Made by a program: the position numbers and the translations under genes
The notes under the pieces: generated by a model
Database searches by the model: none
Told to the model about the DNA's origin: nothing
The model's input: the letters and a program-made list of their open reading frames with translations, nothing else
DNA from: Acinetobacter seifertii
GTDB taxonomy: Bacteria > Pseudomonadota > Gammaproteobacteria > Pseudomonadales > Moraxellaceae
DNA: 64,000 nt
Reading direction: 5' to 3'
Assembly: GCF_000368065.1 (NCBI RefSeq)
Contig: NZ_KB851200.1
Span: 2,163,204 to 2,227,203 of the forward strand
Part shown: positions 29,678 to 40,202 of the stretch, piece after piece
Position numbering within the stretch: position 1 is the first letter of the stretch
How the letters are laid out: each line of letters opens with the position of its first letter

Positions 29678-30370
29678 TTATTTTTTCTCAATCGCATCAC
29701 GCTTACCAAACAATGCCGTTCCTACACGAACCATGGTTGAACCTGCTGCAATTGCGGCATCTAAATCGCCCGACATTCCCATGCTTAATGTATCCCAGTC
29801 TTGCGCATGAGCATGTTGCTCTTTCACCTCATCAAATAGCTTTTTAGCATCTGCAAAAGCAGCGGTATTGTTCGGTGCCGGAATGACCATTAAGCCACGT
29901 AATTTGATTTTTGGTAATTGGCTAATTTGAGCAACCAATTCAGCAACTTCTTCTGGTGCACAGCCATCTTTACTGTCTTGCCCATCAATATTCACTTGCA
30001 AACAAATATTAAGTGCAGTTTGCTCATCACCACGCTGGTTAGACAAACGCTCCGCAATAATCAAACGATCTACACCATGCACCCAATCAAACTTTTCAGC
30101 CAAATGCTTAGTTTTGTTGCGTTGAACATGACCAATAAAATGCCATTCAATATCTAAGTCATGCAGAGCTTCAATTTTATCTAAAGCTTCTTGTAAATAG
30201 TTTTCGCCGAATGCCCTTTGCCCTGCTGCATACATTTCACGCAATCTTTCACTTGGATGTGTTTTTGATACGGCTAAAAGTTGCACAGTTTCAGGCGCAC
30301 GCTGAGCATGCTCACAAGCAGTTTTAATTTGCTGTAATACGTGCTGCCGCGCATCTTGCAGGTAATTCAT
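29678..30370 (-). CDS. yggS: PLP-binding protein of the YggS/PROSC family
   Basis: Start chosen at ATG 30370 (MNYLQDARQHV), giving 230 residues as in E. coli YggS; ATGs at 30385 and 30391 are also in frame. The PLP lysine is in LLAVSKTHPSERLREMYAAGQRAFGENY. EWHFIGHVQRNKTKHL, LRGLMVIP and SMGMSGDLDAAIAAGSTMVRVGTALFG complete the alanine-racemase-like barrel. It controls free pyridoxal phosphate rather than acting as an enzyme. It is divergent from pilT, the same neighbourhood found in Pseudomonas. Confidence 0.93.
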   Translation of the reverse strand: MNYLQDARQHVLQQIKTACEHAQRAPETVQLLAVSKTHPSERLREMYAAGQRAFGENYLQEALDKIEALHDLDIEWHFIGHVQRNKTKHLAEKFDWVHGVDRLIIAERLSNQRGDEQTALNICLQVNIDGQDSKDGCAPEEVAELVAQISQLPKIKLRGLMVIPAPNNTAAFADAKKLFDEVKEQHAHAQDWDTLSMGMSGDLDAAIAAGSTMVRVGTALFGKRDAIEKK

Positions 30371-30496
30371 TGACAAGGTTCTCATTTTCAAAAAACTTTT
30401 TTGCTTTTCACCTAAAGTGAGGTGTTGGTAAGCCTCAGTGAAAGCCGTATATTATTCTACAAAATAATGACATATTTTGATTTACTTGGGGAAATT

Positions 30497-31534
30497 ATGG
30501 ATATTACAGAGCTACTCGCCTTCTCTGTGAAAAATGGCGCTTCCGATTTGCATTTATCTGCTGGCATGCCACCAATGATTCGTGTCGATGGTGAAGTTCG
30601 CCGTATTAACTTACCAGCCTTAGAACATAAAGATGTCCACCGCCTTGTGTACGACATCATGAACGATAAACAGCGCCGTGACTATGAAGAAAAACTCGAA
30701 ACAGACTTTTCTTTTGAAGTACCAAATGTTGCACGTTTCCGTGTGAACGCATTTAACCAAAATCGTGGTGCTGGCGCAGTATTTCGTACCATTCCATCTA
30801 AAGTACTGACCATGGAAGATTTAGGCTTAGGTCAAATCTTTAAAGATATTTGCGACTATCCTCGCGGGATTGTACTGGTGACAGGGCCAACAGGTTCGGG
30901 TAAATCAACCACGCTTGCGGCAATGATGGACTATATTAATGAAAATCGTTATGACCATATTTTAACGGTTGAAGACCCCATCGAATTTGTACACCAGTCA
31001 AAAAAATGCCTCATTAACCAGCGTGAAGTCCATCGTGATACACATGGCTTTAATGAAGCACTTCGCTCAGCACTGCGTGAAGACCCTGATATTATTTTGG
31101 TCGGTGAGATGCGTGACCTTGAAACGATTCGTTTGGCCCTTACAGCTGCCGAAACAGGTCACTTAGTATTTGGTACGCTTCATACCACATCTGCCGCTAA
31201 AACCATTGACCGTGTGATTGACGTATTCCCTGCCGAAGAAAAAGACATGGTACGTGCCATGCTGTCTGAATCTTTGCAAGCCGTTATTTCGCAAACTCTG
31301 CTTAAAAAGAACGGCGGCGGTCGTGTGGCAGCACATGAAATCATGATTGGTATTCCTGCCATTCGTAACTTAATCCGTGAAAACAAAGTCGCACAAATGT
31401 ATTCAGCTATTCAAACTGGTGCTAACTATGGCATGACAACGCTTGACCAAAGCTTAAAAGCTTTAGTATCACGTGGTGTAATTAGCCCACAAACTGCACG
31501 TACTGCGGCAAAACAACCTGAATCATTCCTATAA
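30497..31534 (+). CDS. pilT: Type IV pilus retraction ATPase PilT
   Basis: Start chosen at ATG 30497 after TTGGGGAAATT (strong ribosome site), giving 345 residues. The frame extends upstream but has no conserved sequence. Motifs: Walker A GPTGSGKSTTLAAM (about 130-145), Asp box EDPIEFVHQSKK, Walker B ILVGEMRDLETI and His box GHLVFGTLHTTSA. MAEIL-like ends are replaced by ISPQTARTAAKQPESFL. PilT powers pilus retraction for twitching and DNA uptake. pilU follows after 27 bp. Confidence 0.97.
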   Translation: MDITELLAFSVKNGASDLHLSAGMPPMIRVDGEVRRINLPALEHKDVHRLVYDIMNDKQRRDYEEKLETDFSFEVPNVARFRVNAFNQNRGAGAVFRTIPSKVLTMEDLGLGQIFKDICDYPRGIVLVTGPTGSGKSTTLAAMMDYINENRYDHILTVEDPIEFVHQSKKCLINQREVHRDTHGFNEALRSALREDPDIILVGEMRDLETIRLALTAAETGHLVFGTLHTTSAAKTIDRVIDVFPAEEKDMVRAMLSESLQAVISQTLLKKNGGGRVAAHEIMIGIPAIRNLIRENKVAQMYSAIQTGANYGMTTLDQSLKALVSRGVISPQTARTAAKQPESFL

Positions 31535-31561
31535 AAATAACAAAATAGCGAGAATACAATT

Positions 31562-32680
31562 ATGGATTTTAATGACTTGCTCAACCTGATGGTTGAAAAA
31601 AAATCATCGGATCTTTTTATTACAGATGGCGTTGCACCATCTATGAAAATTAATGGCCAAATTGTTCCCATTTCAAAGAATAGCCTTTCTGGCGAAGTGA
31701 TTGGACAGCTCTTACATTCGATTATGAGTGAGAAGCAGCGTAAAGAATTTGCGGATACTCGTGAATGTAACTTTGCCATTATGAATCGTGACAAAACGGC
31801 ACGTTTTCGTGTGAGTGCTTTTCAGCAACGCGATATGCCAGGCATGGTTCTACGTCGAATTGAAACTAAAATTCCTTCGATTGATGACTTACAGTTACCC
31901 TCTGTGCTTAAAGATTTATCAATGACCAAACGCGGCATTATTATTTTTGTAGGCGCAACAGGTACTGGTAAATCGACTTCGTTGGCTTCAATGATCAGCC
32001 ATCGTAACCATAACTCTAAAGGTCATATCATTACTATTGAAGACCCGATTGAGTTTATTCACGAACATGCGGGCTGTATTATTACTCAGCGTGAGGTCGG
32101 TATTGATACTGACTCGTTCGAAATTGCTTTGAAAAATACTTTACGACAAGCACCCGATGTCATCTTAATTGGTGAGATCCGCTCTCGTGAAGTAATGGAC
32201 TACGCGATTGGCTTTGCTGAAACAGGTCACCTTGTATTAGCCACAATGCACGCCAACAACGCTAACCAAGCACTCGACCGTATTATTCACTTCTTTGAAA
32301 GTGACCGTCATAGCCAGCTCTACATGGACTTATCACTTAATTTAAAAGCTATGATTGCACAGCAGCTTATTCCAACGCCAGATGGAAATTCACGCCGTGC
32401 GGCGATTGAGATTTTAATTAACTCACCATTAATTTCAGACTACATCCGTAAAGGTGAAATTCATGAAATTAAGGATTTAATGAAACGCTCACGTGAACTC
32501 GGTATGCAAACCTTTGATCAGGCTTTATTTGACTTATATAAAACAGGTCAAATTACTTATAAAGATGCGCTTAAACATGCCGACTCACCAAACGATTTAC
32601 GTTTGACGATTAAGCTTGCAAATGAAGGTCCAGATCAAATTGCAGAAGAAAAACAGCATTTGACTTTTGACCGCCAGTAA
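31562..32680 (+). CDS. pilU: PilT-like retraction ATPase PilU
   Basis: The 372-residue protein is a PilT paralogue with Walker A GATGTGKSTSLAS, EDPIEFIHEHAG, ILIGEIRSREVMD and HLVLATMHANNANQ. The longer C-terminal tail (KHADSPNDLRLTIKLANEG) is typical of PilU. It works with PilT and depends on it for retraction under load (family knowledge). Co-transcribed with pilT, ending at the shared terminator with fur. Confidence 0.96.
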   Translation: MDFNDLLNLMVEKKSSDLFITDGVAPSMKINGQIVPISKNSLSGEVIGQLLHSIMSEKQRKEFADTRECNFAIMNRDKTARFRVSAFQQRDMPGMVLRRIETKIPSIDDLQLPSVLKDLSMTKRGIIIFVGATGTGKSTSLASMISHRNHNSKGHIITIEDPIEFIHEHAGCIITQREVGIDTDSFEIALKNTLRQAPDVILIGEIRSREVMDYAIGFAETGHLVLATMHANNANQALDRIIHFFESDRHSQLYMDLSLNLKAMIAQQLIPTPDGNSRRAAIEILINSPLISDYIRKGEIHEIKDLMKRSRELGMQTFDQALFDLYKTGQITYKDALKHADSPNDLRLTIKLANEGPDQIAEEKQHLTFDRQ

Positions 32681-32689
32681 TTTCTTCAT

Positions 32690-32727
32690 AAAAAAAGGAA
32701 GGTTAAACGTAACCTTCCTTTTTTATT
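32690..32727. terminator. Bidirectional terminator between pilU and fur
   Basis: AAGGAAGGTTA and TAACCTTCCTT pair around AACG, with A and T runs on each side. Confidence 0.87.
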
Positions 32728-32749
32728 TGTTTTCTTTATGTGAAAACGA

Positions 32750-33187
32750 TTATTTCTTGCGCAATGCATCCTGACATTCAGGTTCATTACAGTAACCATA
32801 AAGATTTAATGAGTGACCTGTTAAGGTAAACCCATGTTGGTCTGCTACAGCATGCTGTTCTTTCTCGATAACATCATTAGTAAATTCAATAACTTTGTTA
32901 CAGTTTTGGCAAACTAAGTGATCGTGGTGATCTTCTTGCATAATTTCGAAAACAGAATGGTTATTTTCAAAATGATGACGTTGAATAATGCCCGCAGCTT
33001 CAAATTGTGTTAACACACGGTAAACTGTCGCAAGGCCGACATCTTCCCCTTGCTCTAACAAAGTCTTGTAAATATCTTCAGCGCTAAGATGATGTTGTTT
33101 TGAATTTTCTAATAATTCCAAAATCTTAATTCGTGGAAGGGTAACTTTAAGTCCAGCTTTGCGCAAATCTTGATTGGAAATAGGCAT
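32750..33187 (-). CDS. fur: Ferric uptake regulator
   Basis: Start chosen at ATG 33187 (MPISNQDLRKAGLKVTLPR), giving 145 residues; a longer frame to 33214 has no conserved sequence. The winged helix LATVYRVLTQFEAAGIIQRH and the metal sites HHDHLVCQNC and CNEPEC are visible. With Fe(II) it represses iron-uptake genes. It is divergent from bamE, a conserved pairing in gammaproteobacteria. I saw no convincing Fur box in the 111-bp divergent region. Confidence 0.97.
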   Translation of the reverse strand: MPISNQDLRKAGLKVTLPRIKILELLENSKQHHLSAEDIYKTLLEQGEDVGLATVYRVLTQFEAAGIIQRHHFENNHSVFEIMQEDHHDHLVCQNCNKVIEFTNDVIEKEQHAVADQHGFTLTGHSLNLYGYCNEPECQDALRKK

Positions 33188-33298
33188 GAAAAAAGGTCTC
33201 TCAACAAATCTCAAGTTGGAATAGGCAATAGAATTTAGATGAAGTATGATCTATCCTTTGATCAAATGCATCATAATTTATTGGGATAGTGTAGCAAA

Positions 33299-33697
33299 AT
33301 GCAAAAACTCGTGCTGACGTTATTCGTCACTTCACTCCTAGCTGGTTGTTCAATCTTTGGTGTATATAAGGTTGATATTCCTCAAGGGACTCCATTGACT
33401 AAAGCTCAAGCCTCTCAAGTACAAGTCGGCATGAATTTCCAGCAAGTGCGCTTTTTGCTTGGTAGCCCAACAGTGACTGATCCTCTCAATCCACAACGTT
33501 GGGACTATATCTACAACTATATCCCGGGAACATATGCTAAAAAAGCGAAAATCCCCGCAGCACATGGTCAGCATTTAAAAATTTACTTTGATAGTACTGG
33601 AACTGTAACTAAAATTGAAGGTTTAGAGACTATTCCAGAATCGCAACCAGGTTTACCAGCTTCGAAAGAAGCGATTTTAACTGCCCCGCCACTATAA
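33299..33697 (+). CDS. bamE: BamE/SmpA/OmlA outer-membrane assembly lipoprotein
   Basis: The 132-residue precursor has a lipoprotein signal with lipobox LLAGC (Cys16). The BamE fold follows: GTPLTKAQASQVQVGMNFQQVRFLLGSP and RWDYIYNYIPG, then the strand LKIYFDSTGTVTKIEG. It is a non-essential member of the BAM complex that inserts outer-membrane beta-barrels. It is transcribed from the shared divergent region with fur and ends in a strong terminator. Confidence 0.95.
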   Translation: MQKLVLTLFVTSLLAGCSIFGVYKVDIPQGTPLTKAQASQVQVGMNFQQVRFLLGSPTVTDPLNPQRWDYIYNYIPGTYAKKAKIPAAHGQHLKIYFDSTGTVTKIEGLETIPESQPGLPASKEAILTAPPL

Positions 33698-33715
33698 TCG
33701 TTTTTTCTAATAAAA

Positions 33716-33750
33716 AGAAACCCCTCAAGTGAAAAAACTTGAGGGGTTTT
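33716..33750. terminator. Bidirectional terminator between bamE and rnfH
   Basis: ACCCCTCAAGT and ACTTGAGGGGT pair around GAAAAA, with A and T runs on both sides. Confidence 0.88.
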
Positions 33751-33752
33751 GC

Positions 33753-34076
33753 TCATTGAGCTGATTGCTTAAAGCGATTACTTTTAATGTAGCGACCTAC
33801 AGGGTTCTTCGCAGCACGATTACGGCGGATGTCTTTTGGATTAATTGTTAAAGGTCTATAAACCTCAACTCGATCACCCGCATTTAATGCTGTATCCGCT
33901 TCTACTTTCATTCCAAAAACACCGAGCTGAAGAGGTTCTTGCAATTCAACTTGATTTAACAAGCCACTAGCTTGTACTGCCTGCAAAGCACTCATGCCCT
34001 CTACAAATGGAATAGAAATGAGAAACTGTTGTTCTGGTGCGGCAAAAGCCACCCAAACTTGCTGAGTACGTTCCAT
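33753..34076 (-). CDS. rnfH: RnfH/UPF0125 ubiquitin-like protein
   Basis: Start chosen at ATG 34076, which overlaps the stop of the upstream transporter gene (TAATG), giving 107 residues. The beta-grasp features are VWVAFAAPEQQFLISIPFVEGMSALQAVQASGL, QLGVFGMKVEADTALNAGDRVEVYRPLTINPKDIRR. RnfH has this compact fold and is often next to bamE and the tmRNA partner smpB or a toxin-like ratA in other species; its role is unclear. Here its partner is a membrane transporter instead. Confidence 0.9.
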   Translation of the reverse strand: MERTQQVWVAFAAPEQQFLISIPFVEGMSALQAVQASGLLNQVELQEPLQLGVFGMKVEADTALNAGDRVEVYRPLTINPKDIRRNRAAKNPVGRYIKSNRFKQSAQ

Positions 34077-35158
34077 TAAATACTTTGTCCAATTACGGCA
34101 ACCATTGCCAGAACAATTGAAAGTGGCAAAACAATTCGTACAGCAATACGCCATAAATTATAGAAAAGCTCGTTGCTGAAATTCATTGATTTACGCAAAT
34201 GGCTAATTTTCATAATCCAGCCAGCAAAAATGGCATAGATCAAACTAATGAGTAAGCCCCAAAGCATAAGAATTAGCGTAAATAAGTGATGAAGTTCAGG
34301 CACTGCCCAAACTGCAATTGCAACAACAATAATTACCCACTGTAAAACAATCATGAGCTGACGCTGAGCTAATTGTTCTCGAGCCAATTGCACAAATAGC
34401 GCAGATGTCATCACACCTGTAAATATCCACGTCAAAACAGGTAATTGAGCTTGAAGCGAAAAGAAGCCAAAAGCAATTACAGCAATGAGCTGGGCCAACC
34501 AAATTGGCAGCACAGTTTTAGTTGCACCTTCTTCTGCTTTAACTGTACCCACTGTATTTTGCCAGTAAAGTCCTAAACCCAAACCGCTCGCTACAAGAGC
34601 AAGTACAGTTGCATTACCCCACTCTTTGAACTCAACATTGGTCCAATGCCAAGGTTGTAAAGTCGTTCCCATCATGTTTGCCAACACAATAGAAGCAATT
34701 ACTCCAACAGTCATTAATAAAATAAGAATTTGACGTGGAATAAAAGATAGTACTAAGGCAGCAACCGCAAGGCCTGCAAAAATAATTTGCCCAGAAATAC
34801 TTGGAGCAAATTGTGCAACTAATATATTGCTTGCAGTGCTCAAAACATTACCAGCTAAGAAAGGAATAAAAACAACAGCAAGCCAGCCAACCACACGCCA
34901 TTTAGATGAACTATCTGCTTCACGAGTTAGACTCGATAGCGCATTTAAAGCGGTCGTTTTAGATCGTTTTGCTAAAGCAATTTCCAAATAACAAACTGGT
35001 AATGCCAATAACAACATTGTACCAAACCACAATAACCAGAAATCGAGCTGACGATCAATCTGGATGCCCATAGTTGGGGCCAAAGTAGCCATGATGACAA
35101 AAGATAAGCAAAACGCCATAAGAGGCGGTAACCAACGTGACATAGGTATGTCCTGCAT
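34076..35158 (-). CDS. Predicted transporter of the NSS (sodium symporter)-like type
   Basis: Start chosen at ATG 35158 with AAGGA eight bases upstream, giving 360 residues. There are about ten hydrophobic segments. Features resembling neurotransmitter:sodium symporters are ALPVCYLEIALAKRSKTTALNALSSLTREADSSSKWR in the loop after segment two and SGLGLGLYWQNTVGTV in the middle. It is shorter than usual family members (about 450), so part of the transporter core may be missing or diverged. Substrate unknown. It is translationally coupled to rnfH. Confidence 0.65.
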   Translation of the reverse strand: MQDIPMSRWLPPLMAFCLSFVIMATLAPTMGIQIDRQLDFWLLWFGTMLLLALPVCYLEIALAKRSKTTALNALSSLTREADSSSKWRVVGWLAVVFIPFLAGNVLSTASNILVAQFAPSISGQIIFAGLAVAALVLSFIPRQILILLMTVGVIASIVLANMMGTTLQPWHWTNVEFKEWGNATVLALVASGLGLGLYWQNTVGTVKAEEGATKTVLPIWLAQLIAVIAFGFFSLQAQLPVLTWIFTGVMTSALFVQLAREQLAQRQLMIVLQWVIIVVAIAVWAVPELHHLFTLILMLWGLLISLIYAIFAGWIMKISHLRKSMNFSNELFYNLWRIAVRIVLPLSIVLAMVAVIGQSI

Positions 35159-35295
35159 TATGCATTCCTTGAAAAAGTCTATAGATATTTTGCCCGTCTC
35201 ATGCATGAAAATCAAAGTTTGCGCCATAAAAAAAGCAAACCACCGAAACGATAGTTTGCCGCGCTAACGATAATTTAGAGTTTTTCTAGTTAAAG

Positions 35296-35751
35296 TTATG
35301 AGAAAAAACGAGCGAACCAGTTTTTTCCTTTCTTCTTTTCCTTTTCTCTAATGATTCCCATCATATTTTCTTTTACTGCTCCTACATAATCGGCATCATC
35401 ATGTTGAATATGATTAATGAGCCATTTAGCCAAAATTTCTTGTAATTCGGCTTCAATGGTATGACCCATTTCAAAACGTTCACGATATAGCTCAATTTTT
35501 TTAATAAATAAGTCATGTACACGTTTATGAGGTACTCTATATTTATAATCGGCTTCTTCTTGTAAACTTTCTTCAAAAGTAAAATGAGACTGCGTATAAT
35601 CGATAATATTATCTAAAACATCTTTAATACGACGTCTATCTTCATCATCTTTTACATCATCAATCTGATTAATATAATCAAGTATTCGTTTATGTTGCTC
35701 ATCAATAACTTCAATACCGGTATTATATTCTAAAGCCCATTTCATTTTCAT
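35296..35751 (-). CDS. Bacteriohemerythrin
   Basis: The 151-residue four-helix protein has the diiron ligands of hemerythrin: IDEQHKRILDYIN (first His), HFTFEESL (His and Glu), YRVPHKRVHDLFIKKI (two His) and WLINHIQHDDADYVG (His and Asp). These bind oxygen reversibly; roles in oxygen supply or sensing are proposed for bacterial forms. The C-terminus is Lys-rich. It stands alone with an AT-rich upstream region (35752-36001) in which I see no other gene. Confidence 0.93.
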   Translation of the reverse strand: MKMKWALEYNTGIEVIDEQHKRILDYINQIDDVKDDEDRRRIKDVLDNIIDYTQSHFTFEESLQEEADYKYRVPHKRVHDLFIKKIELYRERFEMGHTIEAELQEILAKWLINHIQHDDADYVGAVKENMMGIIREKEKKKGKNWFARFFS

Positions 35752-36001
35752 ACACCACCCCCAATGATGTTCAATGACTGTTGCATAAGTCGCATTTTAT
35801 AGTTAAAGGGGATAAATAAAAACAAACCTATTTTGTCGGCTTTATATAATAAAAATGAATTAAAACCCAAAGCATTGATTTACATAAAATTAATTAATAT
35901 TAACCAACTAAAACGATAAAGTATTTTTTAATCAAAATACTTTATCACTAAGTAAATAAAAATATATGTTTTTAAAAGAATTATATTTATTTTAGTTAAA
36001 A

Positions 36002-36850
36002 TTAATATTGATCTGCTCGGGTAATACGTTTAAGTTCCGGATTTTTCTCTTCACGTATTAATCTTTCAACATGTGTTATTGCTTTTTTTATAGGCATTCC
36101 ATTTTGGAATAAAATCATTTCCCCCGGTTGATAAGCTGTCCAGTTTTCATTATGGGTTAAAGGCTCAGTGGTAATGACTGCCACTCGGTCTTCTGGAGTA
36201 GTTACTTGACTAAAATCAACTTCAACATCTAAATCAATTAAATGTGCATTGTTAAATGGATATTCTCGGACTAACCAATGCAATTTAGTAATTGCATAAC
36301 TAAATAAAGCTTTACCATTAGATAAACAGAAATTAAAGGTGCCATATTCTGCAATTTGCGGAGAAATCTTTTCTAATACTTCAAATATTTGCTCAAGACT
36401 TGGCTCTTCATAACCAAATACTTCTACCAGTTGATCTAATAAATAACAAAATGCTCTTTCACTATCTGTATTACCTACAGGTGTAAAACGTCCACTCAAA
36501 GGTGGATCAAAATCATGTAAATCGCCATTATGAGCAAAAATCCAATGACGTCCCCATAATTCCCGAATAAATGGATGTGAGTTTTCCAGTGTAATTTTAC
36601 CTTGGGTCGCCTTACGAATATGCGCAATCACATTGCGTGATTTGATGGGATAATTACGAATAAGGTCGGCAATTGGCGATTCAACAGCAGACTGGTTATC
36701 TACAAATAAACGGCATGCCTTGTCTTCAAAAAAAGCGATACCAAAGCCATCACTATGGTCAGAGGTAATTCCTGCGCGCTGTGAAAAACCACGGAAAGAA
36801 AAAGTGATATCCGTTGGTGTTGCACAATTCATTCCTAATAGCTGGCACAT
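36002..36850 (-). CDS. yafJ: Class II glutamine amidotransferase, YafJ-like
   Basis: The 282-residue protein begins MCQLLGMNC, where Cys2 is the N-terminal nucleophile after Met removal. SHPFIRELWGRHWIFAHNGDL and GNTDSERAFCYLLDQL are the glutamine-binding motifs of the Ntn amidotransferase fold. No synthase domain follows, so the acceptor is unknown. The family includes E. coli YafJ. It is a single gene; the downstream 35752-36001 gap is AT-rich. Confidence 0.9.
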   Translation of the reverse strand: MCQLLGMNCATPTDITFSFRGFSQRAGITSDHSDGFGIAFFEDKACRLFVDNQSAVESPIADLIRNYPIKSRNVIAHIRKATQGKITLENSHPFIRELWGRHWIFAHNGDLHDFDPPLSGRFTPVGNTDSERAFCYLLDQLVEVFGYEEPSLEQIFEVLEKISPQIAEYGTFNFCLSNGKALFSYAITKLHWLVREYPFNNAHLIDLDVEVDFSQVTTPEDRVAVITTEPLTHNENWTAYQPGEMILFQNGMPIKKAITHVERLIREEKNPELKRITRADQY

Positions 36851-36958
36851 ATTGTTCTAAACTTTTCGCTTCATTACCCCATACGCACTATTGTGCATGA
36901 GAGTAAAATAGCTTGTAAATCCCAATATGCGCTCGCTATTACAAAATATAAGATATCT

Positions 36959-37741
36959 TTATCGTTGAGCCATTTTGTTCATTACAAATGAAGTGGCAAT
37001 TTTATTCACTTCTAAGAATACAAAGTAATCCAGACAATTAAATTTATCATCGAAAAAAGCTTCTTTAGACAGTTTAGATTGCATGCTTAAATACATTTGG
37101 AACAGTTTCGGCATGCGCTCATCTTGAGGAAAACTAAACTCTGGATATTCAGGTTCATAAATCTTTTTAGAACGAATATCGATAGTTTTAGCATCTGGTA
37201 ATTGCTGAATCTGGCGGTGCGTATAGTACGCTCTAGCCAAATTATCCTGAAGGTGAATACTCACACAGCCCATCAAGTATTTAGCACGCATTGACCACAA
37301 CACTTTAGGTGCAAGGTTCATCCAAAGCGTAGAAAGTGCCTTACCATTACGAAAGCGCGGATGCACACAGGTACGCCCTATTTCCAATACGTTTGGCAAG
37401 TGTGATAACTGAGGAACAATATCAAACTCATGGGCACTATAGCTTTGTCCAATTTCATGGCCTTGGAAGAGTTTAAGTCGTGTATAAGCCACAATCTCTC
37501 CCGTCCATTTCTCACGTAATACTGCATGCTCACAACTAAAATCGTAAATATCTTGATCTAAATTATCTTCAAAATGAATGCCAAATTGTTTACTAAACTG
37601 TTGTGCACGGAACCGTTGTACATCTTGTAATTCTTTTAAATTATCAACCCATTCAAAGCGAAATTGTGTTTGATTAGTAGTCTTATGGCGATTTAGAGGT
37701 AAAGTCCAGGTTTGGCGATATTGATTAAATTTTTCCAGCAT
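36959..37741 (-). CDS. olsB: OlsB-like ornithine N-acyltransferase (GNAT-type)
   Basis: Start chosen at ATG 37741 with GGAG nine bases upstream, giving 260 residues. The central motifs EIVAYTRLKLF, LEIGRTCVHPRFRNGKALSTLWM and YLMGCVSIHLQDN belong to the acyl-ACP-dependent N-acyltransferases that make lyso-ornithine lipid. An OlsA partner that adds the second acyl chain is not adjacent, although a PlsC-type acyltransferase lies at 44009. Assignment to OlsB is by motif recognition and is fairly safe; an autoinducer-synthase-like relative is the alternative. Confidence 0.75.
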   Translation of the reverse strand: MLEKFNQYRQTWTLPLNRHKTTNQTQFRFEWVDNLKELQDVQRFRAQQFSKQFGIHFEDNLDQDIYDFSCEHAVLREKWTGEIVAYTRLKLFQGHEIGQSYSAHEFDIVPQLSHLPNVLEIGRTCVHPRFRNGKALSTLWMNLAPKVLWSMRAKYLMGCVSIHLQDNLARAYYTHRQIQQLPDAKTIDIRSKKIYEPEYPEFSFPQDERMPKLFQMYLSMQSKLSKEAFFDDKFNCLDYFVFLEVNKIATSFVMNKMAQR

Positions 37742-37815
37742 AATGAACGCTCCTAGTGACACCCCTTACACTAGTCAAAGCTCATGACAAAAAAATGACC
37801 AAAATTAAATGACAT

Positions 37816-37846
37816 AAAAAAAGACCACTTAGCGTGATCTTTTCAT
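37816..37846 (-). terminator. Terminator of the algC-argB unit
   Basis: AAAGATCACG and GTGGTCTTT pair with one or two mismatches around CTAA on the minus strand and run into T. It begins 14 bases after the argB stop. Confidence 0.75.
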
Positions 37847-37859
37847 AAAAATACTCACT

Positions 37860-38783
<924 letters not shown>

Positions 38784-40202
38784 TTAGGCTTCAGAAAGTT
38801 CTTGTGCAATTTGCGGGTAACGCTCTTGCAACATATCAATAAATTTTTGCTGGATTTCCTTTAAACGTAAAGGACTATCAGCATCAAATCTTACGGTAAA
38901 ATACTCACCTGTATTTGATGCTCGAATAATGCCAAAACCATCCTCAAAATCAAGACGTACACCATCAATTTTACTAATATGTGCGCCTAGACGATGGCTC
39001 AAAATTTCAATGTCTTGTAGTACATGTTTAGGGTCTGAATGGTGAGTACTGATGTAAGTATCCTCGGTACAGCATCTCTCAGGATAAATAGAAAATAACT
39101 CAGAAATAGTTTTTGCTTTAGATTTGGTAAAATATTCCATTACACGCAGTGCAGCATATATTCCATCGTCATATCCAAAACCACGACCATCATTAAACAC
39201 ATAATGACCCGCGTATTCACCACCAAAAATGGCTTGCCCTTTAGACTTGGATAAATATGAACGAAGGAAGCTACTTCCAGTACGAATCATTTTCGGTTTA
39301 CCGCGTAGTTGCTCTACAGTTCTTTGAACCATAAGCGAACATTTCACATCAAATACAATTTCTTTATCTGGTTGCTGTTCTAGGCACATTTGTGCAAAGA
39401 GTGATAAAAGACGATCCGCTGTCAGAATATTTGCTTTTTCATCGAGTAATACGACACGATCGCCATCACCATCAAGCGCAATACCAATATCTGCATCTTG
39501 CTCAATAATCGTTTTACGCAGTTCTTTTAAATGCGCAGCATGTGAAGGGTCTGGCGCATGGTCAGGAAACTCGCCATTTGGGGTAGTACGTAAAGCAAGG
39601 ACTTCACATCCCATTTTTTCAAGTACCAGTTTCGCACAATGTCCTGCCGAACCATGTAAACCATCTAATACGATTTTTAATGGGCGTCTGAGTTGAATAT
39701 CGTTAAAAAGAGCCTGTTGGTATTTTTTGCAAAATTCTGATTTAAATTGAGGAGTCGATAATTCTAATAATGATATTGGATGAACAGGAACATAAGTTTG
39801 CGCAAACTCACCGACTTGCTGAATCATTTCTGGGGATGGGGGTTCCCCTTTTAATATCCATTTAATACCATTATCTGATTTAGGATTATGGCTAGCGGTT
39901 ACCATAATACCATTGCCGCCAAACTCACGTGCAATGTAATACATCATCGGGGTCGAGCAACAACCAATGTTTGTCACTGTTAAACCCTGCTCTATTAACA
40001 TCTCTTCAATTAAATGAGCGTAAGATGGACTTGTGAGACGGGCATCATAGCCAATTACTAATTGAGTTTGTGCTGCTTGTTTATATTGTTGTGCCAATCC
40101 ATAGGCAATTGAACGGACGACGTCTGTAGTTAAATAAGAAAGTTTGCCTCTGATATCGTAAGCACGGAAAATATTTTTTGGAAATGAGTGTCTTACATTC
40201 AT
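38784..40202 (-). CDS. algC: Phosphomannomutase/phosphoglucomutase AlgC-type
   Basis: The 472-residue protein has the four PMM/PGM signatures: catalytic Ser loop TASHNPKSDNGIKW (about 108-121), metal loop ALDGDGDRV, sugar-binding GGEYAGHY and the phosphate-binding TGEYFTVRFDA near the C-terminus. It interconverts mannose-6-P/mannose-1-P and glucose-6-P/glucose-1-P for LPS and capsule. It starts the algC-argB unit downstream of the dut terminator, so its promoter should be in 40203-40340. Confidence 0.94.
   Translation of the reverse strand: MNVRHSFPKNIFRAYDIRGKLSYLTTDVVRSIAYGLAQQYKQAAQTQLVIGYDARLTSPSYAHLIEEMLIEQGLTVTNIGCCSTPMMYYIAREFGGNGIMVTASHNPKSDNGIKWILKGEPPSPEMIQQVGEFAQTYVPVHPISLLELSTPQFKSEFCKKYQQALFNDIQLRRPLKIVLDGLHGSAGHCAKLVLEKMGCEVLALRTTPNGEFPDHAPDPSHAAHLKELRKTIIEQDADIGIALDGDGDRVVLLDEKANILTADRLLSLFAQMCLEQQPDKEIVFDVKCSLMVQRTVEQLRGKPKMIRTGSSFLRSYLSKSKGQAIFGGEYAGHYVFNDGRGFGYDDGIYAALRVMEYFTKSKAKTISELFSIYPERCCTEDTYISTHHSDPKHVLQDIEILSHRLGAHISKIDGVRLDFEDGFGIIRASNTGEYFTVRFDADSPLRLKEIQQKFIDMLQERYPQIAQELSEA

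Noticed and set aside
33188..33298. Fur box in the fur-bamE divergent region
   Set aside because: No 19-bp palindromic match with GATAATGATAATCATTATC was found by eye.
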